NCBI RefSeq assembly: GCF_001443045.1
Contig: NZ_LKPJ01000017.1
Coordinates: forward strand, 1-64,000
Length of the DNA stretch: 64,000 nucleotides
Direction: 5' to 3'
From: Burkholderia ambifaria
GTDB lineage: Bacteria; Pseudomonadota; Gammaproteobacteria; Burkholderiales; Burkholderiaceae
Part shown: piece after piece, positions 25,271 through 34,586 of the stretch
Layout: every line of letters begins with the position of its first letter
How positions within the stretch are numbered: position 1 is the stretch's first letter
Program-made: the position numbers and the translations under genes
Notes under the pieces: model-generated
The model's input: only the letters and a program-made list of their open reading frames with translations
What the model was told of the DNA's origin: nothing
Databases searched by the model: none

Positions 25271-26734
25271 ATGACGGAACTCTTCATCGACGGCGCCTGG
25301 GTCGCAGGCTCGGGCCCGGTCTTCGCTTCGCGCAACCCGGGCACCGACGCGATTGCATGGCAGGGCGACAGCGCGTCGGCGGCCGACGTCGACCGCGCGG
25401 TCGCGAGCGCGCGCCGCGCGTTCGCCGGCTGGTCGACGCTCGACTTCGAAGCGCGCTGCGCGATCGTCAAGCGTTTCGCGGCGCTGCTCACCGAGCGCAA
25501 GGAAGCGATCGCCACGGCAATCGGCCGCGAGACCGGCAAGCCGCTGTGGGAAGCGCGCACCGAAGTCGCGGCGATGGCCGCGAAGGTCGGCATCTCGATC
25601 CAGGCGTACCAGGAACGCACCGGCGAGAAGCGTCAGGACATGGCCGACGGCGTCGCGGTGCTGCGCCATCGCCCGCACGGCGTCGTCGCGGTGTTCGGCC
25701 CGTACAACTTCCCCGGCCACTTGCCGAACGGTCATATCGTGCCGGCGCTGATCGCGGGCAACGCGGTCGTGTTCAAGCCGTCGGAGCTCGCACCGGGCGT
25801 CGCGCGCGCGACGGTCGAGGTATGGCAGGAAGCCGGGCTGCCGGCCGGCGTGCTGAACCTCGTGCAGGGCGAGAAGGACACGGGCATCGCGCTCGCGAAC
25901 CATCGGCAGATCGACGGCCTCTTCTTCACGGGCAGCTCGGATACCGGCACGCTGCTGCACAAGCAGTTCGGCGGCCGTCCGGAAATCGTGCTCGCGCTCG
26001 AGATGGGCGGCAACAACCCGCTCGTGATCGGCGAGGTCGAGGACGTGGACGCGGCCGTGCACCACACGATCCAGTCGGCGTTCCTGTCGGCCGGCCAGCG
26101 CTGCACGTGCGCACGCCGCATCTTCGTGCCGCAGGGCGCGTTCGGCGATCGCTTCCTCGCACGCTTTGCCGACGTGACGTCGAAGATCACGGCCGACGTG
26201 TTCGACGCCGATCCGCAACCGTTCATGGGCGCGGTGATCTCGGCGCGCGCGGCCGCGAAGCTCGTCGACGCGCAGTCGCGCCTGATCGAGCAAGGCGCGA
26301 AGCCGATCATCGAGATGGCGCAGCGCGATTCGCGCCTGGGCTTCGTGAACGCGTCGATCATCGACGTGACCGGCGTGGCGAACCTGCCCGACGAGGAACA
26401 CTTCGGCCCGCTCGCGCAGATCGTCCGCTACGCGACGTTCGACGAAGCGATCGAGCGCGCGAACGACACGGCGTTCGGCCTGTCCGCCGGCCTGCTGGCC
26501 GACGACGCGCACGCATGGGATCACTTCCGCCGCACGATCCGTGCGGGGATCGTCAACTGGAACCGCCCGACCAACGGCGCATCGTCCGCCGCGCCGTTCG
26601 GCGGCACCGGCCGCTCGGGCAACCATCGTCCGAGCGCGTACTACGCGGCCGACTATTGCGCGTATCCGATGGCGTCGGTGGAAAGCACGCAACTGACCTT
26701 GCCCGCGAGCCTGTCGCCGGGCCTGCACTTCTGA
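25271..26734 (+). CDS. astD: Succinylglutamate semialdehyde dehydrogenase
   Basis: This encodes a 487-residue NAD(P)-dependent aldehyde dehydrogenase that oxidises N-succinylglutamate 5-semialdehyde to N-succinylglutamate (AST step 4). The NAD-binding motif FTGSSDTG, the catalytic glutamate in LALEMGGNNP and the nucleophile C278 in SAGQRCTCARR are present. The length matches E. coli AstD. It sits 7 bp after aruG and 14 bp before astB. Confidence 0.94.
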   Translation: MTELFIDGAWVAGSGPVFASRNPGTDAIAWQGDSASAADVDRAVASARRAFAGWSTLDFEARCAIVKRFAALLTERKEAIATAIGRETGKPLWEARTEVAAMAAKVGISIQAYQERTGEKRQDMADGVAVLRHRPHGVVAVFGPYNFPGHLPNGHIVPALIAGNAVVFKPSELAPGVARATVEVWQEAGLPAGVLNLVQGEKDTGIALANHRQIDGLFFTGSSDTGTLLHKQFGGRPEIVLALEMGGNNPLVIGEVEDVDAAVHHTIQSAFLSAGQRCTCARRIFVPQGAFGDRFLARFADVTSKITADVFDADPQPFMGAVISARAAAKLVDAQSRLIEQGAKPIIEMAQRDSRLGFVNASIIDVTGVANLPDEEHFGPLAQIVRYATFDEAIERANDTAFGLSAGLLADDAHAWDHFRRTIRAGIVNWNRPTNGASSAAPFGGTGRSGNHRPSAYYAADYCAYPMASVESTQLTLPASLSPGLHF

Positions 26735-26748
26735 TCGAGGGAACGACG

Positions 26749-28089
26749 ATGAACGCACAAGAAGCCAATTTCGACGGACTCGTCGGCCCGACCCACAACT
26801 ACGCCGGGCTGTCGTTCGGCAACGTGGCGTCGCTCAACAACGAGAAATCGGCCGCGAATCCGAAGGCGGCGGCGAAGCAGGGGCTGCGCAAGATGAAGCA
26901 GCTCGCGGATCTCGGCTTCGCGCAAGGCGTGCTGCCGCCGCAGGAGCGGCCGTCGTTGCGGCTGCTGCGCGAGCTCGGCTTCTCCGGCAAGGATGCGGAC
27001 GTGATCGCGAAGGCCGCGAAGCAGGCGCCCGAGCTGCTCGCCGCGGCGAGCTCGGCGTCGGCGATGTGGACCGCGAACGCGGCGACCGTCAGCCCGTCGG
27101 CCGACACGGGCGACGACCGCGTGCACTTCACGCCGGCGAACCTGTGCAGCAAGCTGCATCGCGCGATCGAGCACGACGCGACGCGCCGTACGCTGTCGAC
27201 GCTGTTCGCCGATCCCGCCCATTTCGCGGTGCACGAAGCGCTGACCGGCACGCCGGCACTCGGCGACGAAGGCGCGGCGAACCACACGCGCTTCTGCGCC
27301 GAATACGGCAAGCCGGGCGTCGAGTTCTTCGTGTACGGCCGTGCGGAATACCGCCGCGGCCCGGAGCCGAAGCGCTTCCCGGCGCGCCAGACCTTCGAGG
27401 CGAGCCGCGCGGTCGCGCATCGCCACGGGCTTGCGGCAGAAGCGACGGTCTATGCGCAGCAGGATCCGGACGTGATCGACGCAGGCGTGTTCCACAACGA
27501 CGTGATCTCGGTCGGCAACCGCGACACGCTGTTCACGCACGAGCGCGCGTTCGTCAACAAGCAGGCGATCTACGACACGCTGACGGCCGCGCTCGACGCA
27601 CGCGGCGCGCGGCTGAACGTGATCGAGGTGCCCGAGGCGGCCGTGAGCGTGAACGATGCGGTCACGTCGTACCTGTTCAACAGCCAACTGCTGTCGCGCG
27701 CGGACGGCTCGCAGGTGCTCGTCGTTCCGCAGGAATGCCGCGAGAACGCGAACGTTGCCGCCTATCTCGACCGGCTCGAGGCCGGCAACGGCCCGATCCG
27801 CGACGTGCTCGTGTTCGACCTGCGCGAAAGCATGAAGAACGGCGGCGGACCCGCATGCCTGCGCCTGCGCGTCGTGCTGAACGACGCCGAGCGTGCGGCC
27901 GTCACGTCGAACGTGTGGATGAACGACACGCTGTTCGCGTCGCTCGACGCGTGGATTGAGAAGCACTACCGCGACCGTCTCGCACCGGAAGACCTCGCCG
28001 ATCCGACGCTGCTCGACGAATCGCGCACGGCGCTCGACGAGCTCACGCAGATCCTGCGCGTCGGGTCGCTGTATGACTTCCAGCGCTGA
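26749..28089 (+). CDS. astB: N-succinylarginine dihydrolase
   Basis: This encodes a 446-residue enzyme of the amidinotransferase/dihydrolase fold. It removes both guanidino nitrogens of N-succinylarginine as ammonia, giving succinylornithine and CO2 (AST step 2). The start EANFDGLVGPTHNYAGLSFG is the family signature. The H-bearing block VFHNDVISVGN and the C-terminal NGGGPACLRLRV with the nucleophilic cysteine are intact. Length agrees with E. coli AstB (447). The ATG at 26749 is preceded by GAGGGAACG. Confidence 0.94.
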   Translation: MNAQEANFDGLVGPTHNYAGLSFGNVASLNNEKSAANPKAAAKQGLRKMKQLADLGFAQGVLPPQERPSLRLLRELGFSGKDADVIAKAAKQAPELLAAASSASAMWTANAATVSPSADTGDDRVHFTPANLCSKLHRAIEHDATRRTLSTLFADPAHFAVHEALTGTPALGDEGAANHTRFCAEYGKPGVEFFVYGRAEYRRGPEPKRFPARQTFEASRAVAHRHGLAAEATVYAQQDPDVIDAGVFHNDVISVGNRDTLFTHERAFVNKQAIYDTLTAALDARGARLNVIEVPEAAVSVNDAVTSYLFNSQLLSRADGSQVLVVPQECRENANVAAYLDRLEAGNGPIRDVLVFDLRESMKNGGGPACLRLRVVLNDAERAAVTSNVWMNDTLFASLDAWIEKHYRDRLAPEDLADPTLLDESRTALDELTQILRVGSLYDFQR

Positions 28090-29134
28090 GCCACGCATGC
28101 CGGCCGCCGCGCTGCTCGACGACTTCCTCGCGTTCACGCTCGCGGGCGACGCGCCGGCCGTGAAGGACGGCGCGTGCGCCGACGGTGCGGTGCGCTGGCA
28201 ATGGCTCGGTGACGGGCTGCTCGCGCTCGAGCCGGCGGCGGGCGACGATGCCGATGCGTCGCCGCGCGCGAGCGTGCTCGTGTCGGCCGGCGTGCATGGC
28301 GACGAGACCGCGCCGATCGAGCTGCTGTCGATGCTCGTGCACGATCTCGCAGCGGGCACGCTGCCGCTCGCGTGCCGGCTGCTCGTCGTGCTCGGCAACG
28401 TGCCGGCGATGCGCGCGGGCGAGCGCTATCTCGACGACGACCTGAACCGCCTGTTCAGCGGCCGTCACGCGCAAGTGCCGACGAGCCGCGAAGCGCCGCG
28501 TGCGTTGCAGCTCGAAGCGGCGGCCGCCGCGTTCTTCGCGGCCGCGCCGACGGGCGGTGCGCGCTGGCACATCGACATGCACACGGCGATCCGTGCATCG
28601 GTGTTCGAGCAGTTCGCGCTGCTGCCGCACACGGGCACGCCGCCGACCCGCGCGATGGTCGAATGGCTGGGCGATGCGCGCATCTCGGCCGTGCTGCTGC
28701 ATACCGCGAAGGGCAACACGTATTCGCATTACACGGCCGAGCAATGCGGCGCGCTCGCGTGCACGCTGGAGCTCGGCAAGGTGCGGCCGTTCGGCCAGAA
28801 CGACCTGTCGCGTTTCGCGCCGGCCGACCGTGCGGTGCGCAAGCTCGTCTCGGGCGCGGCGCGTGACGCTGGCGCCTCGTTGCCGCGCGTGTTCACCGTG
28901 ATCGATCAGATCACGAAGCAGAGCGACGCGCTCGAGCTGTTCGTCGCGTCCGACGTTGCGAACTTCACCGCGTTCTCGCGCGGCACGGTGCTCGCGCAGG
29001 ACGGCGACTACCGCTACACGGTGAAGCATGACGAGGAGCGCATCGTGTTCCCGAATCCGACCGTGAAACCGGGACTGCGTGCGGGGTTGCTCGTCGTCGA
29101 CACGACGCGCGACACGCTTGCGGCACTCGTCTGA
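28073..29134 (+). CDS. astE: Succinylglutamate desuccinylase
   Basis: This encodes a 353-residue zinc-dependent hydrolase of the carboxypeptidase-like AstE/aspartoacylase family. It splits N-succinylglutamate into glutamate and succinate (AST step 5). The zinc ligands are visible in GVHGDETAPIEL (H, E) and in the WHIDMHTA histidine, and LDDDLNRLFSG is a substrate-site motif. I chose the ATG at 28073, which overlaps the astB stop and fits translational coupling. An ATG at 28097 would shorten the product by 8 residues and is also plausible. It is the last gene of the operon. Confidence 0.92.
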   Translation: MTSSAEPRMPAAALLDDFLAFTLAGDAPAVKDGACADGAVRWQWLGDGLLALEPAAGDDADASPRASVLVSAGVHGDETAPIELLSMLVHDLAAGTLPLACRLLVVLGNVPAMRAGERYLDDDLNRLFSGRHAQVPTSREAPRALQLEAAAAAFFAAAPTGGARWHIDMHTAIRASVFEQFALLPHTGTPPTRAMVEWLGDARISAVLLHTAKGNTYSHYTAEQCGALACTLELGKVRPFGQNDLSRFAPADRAVRKLVSGAARDAGASLPRVFTVIDQITKQSDALELFVASDVANFTAFSRGTVLAQDGDYRYTVKHDEERIVFPNPTVKPGLRAGLLVVDTTRDTLAALV

Positions 29135-29490
29135 CCCATGACCGGCTGCTTGCGGCTGCGGTGATCCGCGGCCCGCGCACCGCCCGGCAACAATTCCATT
29201 TTTGAGATGACGCCCGTACGCCGCGCAGACGGCCCGCGCGTCGCGCTTGCGTATTTGCGACATCGTCTTGCAAGTTCGCCGGGCCGCCGGGCTGCTGCCG
29301 GCGCACGCAGCGCAGCATCGCGTGCCGGCGGCCGCTTTGCCATATCGGGCCGCGCGGATTGGTACAATCGCGGCCTTGCGGCTGTTGCGCCGCATCAAGG
29401 CGCGGCATCGGGATTGTCGTTGTCATCCGACCCTGCAATGATGCATGCGCCCGTAGTTCCGGAACATTCGAGTATCGAGGAGAACACCTG
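29135..29490. other. Gap between astE and the binding-protein gene
   Basis: This 356-bp region probably contains the promoter of the binding-protein gene. CGAGGAGAACACC is a strong ribosome binding site for the ATG at 29491. I see no coding sequence or clear terminator after astE. Confidence 0.45.
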
Positions 29491-30285
29491 ATGAAGTTGG
29501 ATTGGCGTAAAGTGGCCGCGCACGCGGTAGTGGCGGCATCGGCCGTGGCGGCAGGCAGCGCGACGGCAGCGGATCTGAAGGAGATCCGGTTCGGCGTCGA
29601 GGCCTCGTACGCGCCGTTCGAATACAAGACGCCCGACGGCAAGCTGACCGGCTTCGACATCGACATCGGCAACGCGGTGTGCGCGAAGCTGAAGACGAAG
29701 TGCGTGTGGGTCGAGAACGACTTCGACGGCTTGATCCCCGCGCTGCAGGCGCGCAAGTTCGATGCGATCAACTCGGACATGACGATCACCGACCAGCGCA
29801 AGCACGCGATCGCGTTCACCGATCCGATCTACACGATCCCGAACCAGCTGATCGCGAAGCACGGCAGCGGCCTGCTGCCGACCCCGCAAGCGCTGAAGGG
29901 CAAGCGCGTCGGCGTGCTGCAGGGCACGATCCAGGAAGCGTACGCGAAGAAGAAGTGGGCGCCGGCCGGCGTCGAGGTCGTGCCGTACCAGACGCAGGAC
30001 CTGGCCTACGCCGACCTGAAGTCGGGCCGTCTCGATGCGACGTTCCAGGATTCGGAAGCCGGCTCGAAGGGCTTCCTGTCGAAGCCGCAAGGCCAGGGCT
30101 TCGGCTTCGCCGGCGGCACGGTCAGCGATGCCGAGATCCTCGGCTCGGGCGTCGGCTTCGGTCTGCGCAAGAACGACGCGGCACTGAAGACCGCGCTCGA
30201 TCAGGCGCTGAAGGAGTTGAAGTCCGACGGCACGATCGACAACCTCGCGAAGAAGTACTTCAGCGTGCCGGTCACGCTCAAGTAA
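29491..30285 (+). CDS. Lysine/arginine/ornithine-type periplasmic binding protein
   Basis: This encodes a 264-residue type II solute-binding protein with a signal peptide to about residue 26 (GSATAA). The mature chain shows the polar amino acid family signature FDIDIGNAVCAKL, FDAINSDMTITDQRKHAIAFTDP and LKSGRLDATFQDSEAGSKGFL. The pair of cysteines in CAKLKTKC matches the HisJ/ArgT disulphide. It is most likely the AotJ/ArgT partner of the HisQMP transporter at 17.7-19.9 kb, although it lies 10 kb away on the other side of the AST operon. Its own terminator follows. Confidence 0.9.
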   Translation: MKLDWRKVAAHAVVAASAVAAGSATAADLKEIRFGVEASYAPFEYKTPDGKLTGFDIDIGNAVCAKLKTKCVWVENDFDGLIPALQARKFDAINSDMTITDQRKHAIAFTDPIYTIPNQLIAKHGSGLLPTPQALKGKRVGVLQGTIQEAYAKKKWAPAGVEVVPYQTQDLAYADLKSGRLDATFQDSEAGSKGFLSKPQGQGFGFAGGTVSDAEILGSGVGFGLRKNDAALKTALDQALKELKSDGTIDNLAKKYFSVPVTLK

Positions 30286-30311
30286 GCGTTTCGATCCGTC
30301 GCACGATGCAG

Positions 30312-30340
30312 CCGGCCGCTTTCGCGGCCGGTTTGCATTT
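30312..30340 (+). terminator. Terminator after the binding-protein gene
   Basis: CCGGCCGC pairs with GCGGCCGG (30312-30319, 30324-30331) and is followed by TTTGCATTT. It lies 27 bp after the stop. The T-run is imperfect. Confidence 0.65.
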
Positions 30341-30399
30341 GGGGCGCCGCTCGTCGCACACGTGCCGGCGAGGCGGCCGCCGGCTGCGTGTCGCGTGCA

Positions 30400-31908
30400 T
30401 CACGCGGGGAAGAACCGCCCCAGTTCGCGCGCGAGCTCGTTGAGCACGCCCATCTCCTGCTGCGTGATCTTGCGCGCGGGCTGCGCGCCGGCCCAGTCGC
30501 CGTACAGCAGGCCGACGGTCTTCGTGCCGACGCGCACCGGCAGCAGCACGAATGCGCGCGTGTCGGGGAGCGCATCGAGGTACCACGCGGGCAGGCGCTT
30601 CACCATCTTCGGCTCCTGCGCCTGCTCGATGAAGATGCCGACCGAGTTCGTGATCGCGAGATGGAACACGTCCGGTTCGAAGCGCTCGTCGAAGCACAGC
30701 CGGTCGAGCGCTGCATCGACGCCCGGGCCGAAGCCGAGACGCGCGGCGAACGAGCCGTCGTCACGACGCACGAACATCACGGTGCGCGTGAACGCGAGGC
30801 CTGCGAGCAGGCTCTCCGACGCGAGCGCGAGCACTGGCGTCAGCACGTGCTCGGACGGCAGCGCGCGCAGGTCGGCGAGGCCGGCTTCGAGGCACGCCTC
30901 GGGCTCGGGCTGCGCCCGCGCGATCGCGTCGGCGTTCGCGCGCAGCTCGACGATCTCGCGCATCACGGTGTCGCTTGCTTCCTCGCGTGCGAGCCGGTCG
31001 GCAATTTCCACCAGCGCGTCGGAATCGATCTCCAGCTCCTGTCCGTAGTGCTGCGCGAGCACCGCGATGTCCGCGTCGCGCTGCGGGCCCGCGGGCATCG
31101 CGAGCGCACCGGCGACATCGGTCGAGCAGCGGCTCACCGCACGCAGCCAGTGCACGCGCTCGGCGCCTTCGTCGCCGTAGGCTTCGGGCCGATGGCGATC
31201 GTCGCGGTCGTCGTCCTCGTCGAGGATGGCGGCGTGCGCGGTGCGACCGTCGCCGTCGGCCATCCCGGCGCGGATCACGTCGGGCAGCCGCCAGCTCGCG
31301 GCAGCCTCGAGGCCGATCTCGTCGAAGCCGACGCCCAGCACGTCGACGCACGCGGCCGCGTCGTCGCCGTTCAGCTCGGCGGCGCGGCGGCGGATCCGGT
31401 CCCATTCGCTGTCGAGATAGCAGACCACGAGCAGCTTGCCGACCTGGCGCATCAGCGTGCAGACGATGGCTTCCTCGCCGCCGCGCAGCTCCGCATGCTC
31501 GGTGAGCTTGCGGGCGACGCAGCCGGAGAGCAGCGCGCGGTTCAGCTCGAGCTTCGCGTCGATGCGGCGCGGCGTGCTGTGGTGGAAATGGTCGACGAGC
31601 TTCAGCCCGACGACGAGATGGCCGACCGTGTCCATGCCGAGCACCATCAGTGCTCGCGTGACGGTCGTGATGTTGCCGCCGAACGCCATGTACATCGCGG
31701 AGTTGGCGAGCCGCAGGACTTTCTGCGTGAGCGCGAAATCCGACAGCACGACGCGTACGAGCGCGGTGAAGTCGAGATCGTCGTTCTTCATCGCGGCCAT
31801 CGTCGCGCGTAGCGATTCCGACAGCAGCGGGAAGTCGCCCCGTTCGCTCATGCGGGCCCACAGCTTGTCGAGCAGCGCCGTGCGGGGCAGGTGTGCAGTG
31901 ATTGACAT
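30400..31908 (-). CDS. HDOD-domain signalling protein
   Basis: This encodes a 502-residue cytoplasmic protein. Residues 20-210 form an HDOD domain, a catalytically dead relative of HD phosphohydrolases (LVRVVLSDFALTQKVLRLANSAMY, HFHHSTPRRIDAKLELNRALLSGCVAR without the metal HD pair). The C-terminal 180 residues look like a GAF-type sensor ending GTKTVGLLYGDWAGAQPARKI. HDOD proteins act as regulatory partners in chemotaxis, motility or c-di-GMP circuits. It starts 27 bp after the stop of the EAL-domain gene, so the two form an operon and may act together. The ligand and target are unknown. Confidence 0.82.
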   Translation of the reverse strand: MSITAHLPRTALLDKLWARMSERGDFPLLSESLRATMAAMKNDDLDFTALVRVVLSDFALTQKVLRLANSAMYMAFGGNITTVTRALMVLGMDTVGHLVVGLKLVDHFHHSTPRRIDAKLELNRALLSGCVARKLTEHAELRGGEEAIVCTLMRQVGKLLVVCYLDSEWDRIRRRAAELNGDDAAACVDVLGVGFDEIGLEAAASWRLPDVIRAGMADGDGRTAHAAILDEDDDRDDRHRPEAYGDEGAERVHWLRAVSRCSTDVAGALAMPAGPQRDADIAVLAQHYGQELEIDSDALVEIADRLAREEASDTVMREIVELRANADAIARAQPEPEACLEAGLADLRALPSEHVLTPVLALASESLLAGLAFTRTVMFVRRDDGSFAARLGFGPGVDAALDRLCFDERFEPDVFHLAITNSVGIFIEQAQEPKMVKRLPAWYLDALPDTRAFVLLPVRVGTKTVGLLYGDWAGAQPARKITQQEMGVLNELARELGRFFPA

Positions 31909-31935
31909 ACGGATCAGTCCGGTTCGCCGCGCGCG

Positions 31936-33768
31936 TCAGGCGGCGTGCAGGCGCAGCTGCTGCGCCTCGAAGCGCCGGGCGAGTTCCTCGGACGGCAGCG
32001 CCTGGCACACGAGCCAGCCTTGGATATGGTTGCAGCCCATCTCGGTCAGCAGCTCGCGCTGCGCCTCGGTTTCGACGCCTTCGGCGACGAGCTCGAGATC
32101 GAGCGTTTGCGCGAGGCCGACCACCGCCGACACGATCGCGCGATCGTTGCGCGACGTCAGCAGGTTCTCGACGAAGCTGCGGTCGATCTTCAGCTTCGCG
32201 AGCGGGAAGCGCTGCAGGTACGCGAGACTCGAATAACCGGTACCGAAATCGTCGATCGCGAAGCGGATGCCGAGCTCGGTCAGCTCCTCGAGCAGCCCCT
32301 TCGCCTGTACGGGGTCGTGCATCAGCAGGCTTTCGGTGATTTCCAGCACGATGCGGCGCGGGTCGATGCCCGTCAGCGCGATCGCCTCGCGCACGCTTTG
32401 CGTGAAGCGCGGGTCGCGGAACTGCTGCGGTGACACGTTGACCGCCACATACTGCAGCGCGAGCCCCTGGTGATCCCAGGCGACGAGCTGCATGCACGCG
32501 GCCTTGAGTACCCAGTTGCCGAGATAGTTGATCAGGCCGATCGATTCGGCGAGCGGGATGAAGGTCGCTGGCGGCACGAGGCCGTGTACCGGATGACGCC
32601 AGCGGATCAGCGCCTCGACGCCGTCCACCGTACCGGACTGGCTACGCGTGATCGGCTGGAAATGGAGCGAGAATTCGCCGTTGCGCACGCCGTCGTACAG
32701 ATCGGCCTCGAGCTTGAGCCGTTCCGCGTCGGCCGGGTCGTCGACCGGCTCGTGAAACGCGAGTGCATTGCCGCCCGACGCCTTCGCCTGCGCGAGCGCA
32801 TGGTCGGCGCGGCGCAGCAGCGGGCTGTGGTGCTGCGCGCGATGGGGCGCAGTACGTTCGTCCGGGTACAGAGCGATGCCGATGCTCGCGGACAGGTGCA
32901 CGGTCTGCCCCTGGAACACGTAAGGTTCGCGCACGGCGGCCTGCAGTCGGCGCGCGAGCGCGTCCGCGGCGTTGCTCGCGCGCGTGCGGTCCGGGGCACT
33001 GAACACGATCGCGAACTTGTCGCTCGCGACGCGCGCGAGCTGCTCGCCGGGCGCGACGAGCGCCCGCAGCCGCTGCGCGGTGTCGCGCAGCAGCGTGTCG
33101 CCGGCGTCGTAGCCGAGCGCGCGGTTGATGCGCTGGTAGTCGTCGAGGTCGAGCAGCAGCAGCGCCGCGCACGTGCCGCTCTCGTCGGCGGCCTGCTGCG
33201 CGCGCATCAGCGCGGGCACGAGCGCGGACAGGTTGTCGAGTCCCGTCATCGGATCGTGGTGCATCTCGTACGTCAGGCGGGCCTCGAGCGCACGCCAGGC
33301 CGACACGTCGAACGCCGCGATCGCGAAGCCGTCGACGCCGTGGTGGCGGCTCTTGAACGCGCGGATTTCCACGTCGAGCGGGTAGGTGAGCGACTTGACG
33401 ATGCACATCGTCGCCTTCTCGACCTGGCCGGAGCGCGCGGCGCGCGCAAGCAGGCCTTCGAGCGCCGCGGTATCCTGTTCCGCGATCAGGTCGCGCAGCG
33501 TCAGCGTGTGCAGGTAGTCGCGGTGATAACCGATGAAGCGCAGGCTTGCATCGGATACGTACAGAAAGCGCAGCTCGCGGTCGACATGGGCGAGGAAATC
33601 CACCGTGCCGACCGTCTGTTCCAGCCAGTTGCGCACGGTATCGTCGCGCCGCGGCGCGCCGGCGCGCGCAGGCATCAGCGCGCCGCCCGACCAGGCGAAG
33701 CGGCGCAGCGTATGCAAGGCATTGCGCCAGGAGCCCTTGCGTGGCGTCTGTTTCCTGTTGGCTTCCAT
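31936..33768 (-). CDS. PAS-GGDEF-EAL c-di-GMP phosphodiesterase
   Basis: This encodes a 610-residue signalling protein. A PAS-like sensor spans about 43-160, a GGDEF domain about 168-340 and an EAL domain about 350-605. The GGDEF active-site loop reads ASDKF (248-252) instead of GGDEF, so cyclase activity is unlikely, though GTP may still bind as an effector. The EAL catalytic set is intact: E385-A-L, EITES (476-480), DDFGTG (506-511), the lysines of KLKIDRSF and VAEGVE. It should hydrolyse c-di-GMP. There are no membrane segments. The ATG at 33768 was chosen over longer in-frame starts because it opens the soluble domain structure. The HDOD gene follows in the same operon. Confidence 0.88.
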   Translation of the reverse strand: MEANRKQTPRKGSWRNALHTLRRFAWSGGALMPARAGAPRRDDTVRNWLEQTVGTVDFLAHVDRELRFLYVSDASLRFIGYHRDYLHTLTLRDLIAEQDTAALEGLLARAARSGQVEKATMCIVKSLTYPLDVEIRAFKSRHHGVDGFAIAAFDVSAWRALEARLTYEMHHDPMTGLDNLSALVPALMRAQQAADESGTCAALLLLDLDDYQRINRALGYDAGDTLLRDTAQRLRALVAPGEQLARVASDKFAIVFSAPDRTRASNAADALARRLQAAVREPYVFQGQTVHLSASIGIALYPDERTAPHRAQHHSPLLRRADHALAQAKASGGNALAFHEPVDDPADAERLKLEADLYDGVRNGEFSLHFQPITRSQSGTVDGVEALIRWRHPVHGLVPPATFIPLAESIGLINYLGNWVLKAACMQLVAWDHQGLALQYVAVNVSPQQFRDPRFTQSVREAIALTGIDPRRIVLEITESLLMHDPVQAKGLLEELTELGIRFAIDDFGTGYSSLAYLQRFPLAKLKIDRSFVENLLTSRNDRAIVSAVVGLAQTLDLELVAEGVETEAQRELLTEMGCNHIQGWLVCQALPSEELARRFEAQQLRLHAA

Positions 33769-33958
33769 GTTTCTCGCTGACGTGAAGGGCTGGAACCGGT
33801 TGTCCGGAAGGAATAACGGCAGGCTGCGCGGAATCTTTAACCGGCCAGCCGGCAGCGGCTGGCACTGCCGCTGAACCGGGGCGTACATGCCGGCGTTCGA
33901 CGGGCGAACGCCGACGTGGCCTCGATCGAGGCTGACTTTATAAGAAATGAGGACGCAG

Positions 33959-34510
33959 ATGAAGCGAAAACTATTGGTGGGCGCCGCGGCGGCGCTGCTG
34001 GTGGCCGGTCATGCGCTGGTCGCGCAGGCGCAACCGAAGCCGGGCGACATGGCGCCCGACTTCACGACGCAGGCGTCGCTGGGCGGCAAGACTTACACGT
34101 ACTCGCTCGCCGATGCGCTGAAGCACGGGCCGGTCGTGCTGTACTTCTACCCGGCCGCGTTCACGAAGGGTTGCACCATCGAGGCGCATGCGTTCGCGGA
34201 CGCCGTCGATCGTTACAAGGCTTACGGCGCGACGGTGATCGGCGTATCCGCCGACAACATCGACACGCTGACCCGGTTCTCCGTGAGCGAATGCCGCAGC
34301 AAGTTCCCGGTCGCGGCCGATCCGGACGCGAAGATCATCCGCCAATACGACGCGAAGCTGCCCTTGCTCGATCGCGCGAACCGCGTGTCCTATGTCATTT
34401 CGCCGGAAGGGAAGGTGCTGTACGAGTACACGAGCCTGTCGCCCGACAAGCATGTCGAGAACACGCTCGGCGCGGTGAAGGCGTGGGCCGACGCACATCC
34501 GAAGCAGTAA
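33959..34510 (+). CDS. Exported AhpC/Bcp-type peroxiredoxin
   Basis: This encodes a 183-residue thioredoxin-fold peroxidase with a signal peptide (residues 1-25, ending AQAQ), so it acts in the periplasm. The peroxidatic cysteine is C72 in PAAFTKGCTIEAHAF, and a second cysteine (C112) lies in VSECRSKF and could resolve it. GVSADNIDTLTRF is the conserved Bcp-like segment. It should reduce hydrogen peroxide or organic peroxides with an unknown reductant. The ATG at 33959 is preceded by TGAGGA; the ATG at 33947 overlaps that site and is less likely. Confidence 0.87.
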   Translation: MKRKLLVGAAAALLVAGHALVAQAQPKPGDMAPDFTTQASLGGKTYTYSLADALKHGPVVLYFYPAAFTKGCTIEAHAFADAVDRYKAYGATVIGVSADNIDTLTRFSVSECRSKFPVAADPDAKIIRQYDAKLPLLDRANRVSYVISPEGKVLYEYTSLSPDKHVENTLGAVKAWADAHPKQ

Positions 34511-34586
34511 GCCGCGGGCAGCCAGCCCGCATCGCGGGCCGCAGGCGCGACGAAACGCGCCGCCCGGGTGGCGGCGCGGGCATGGG

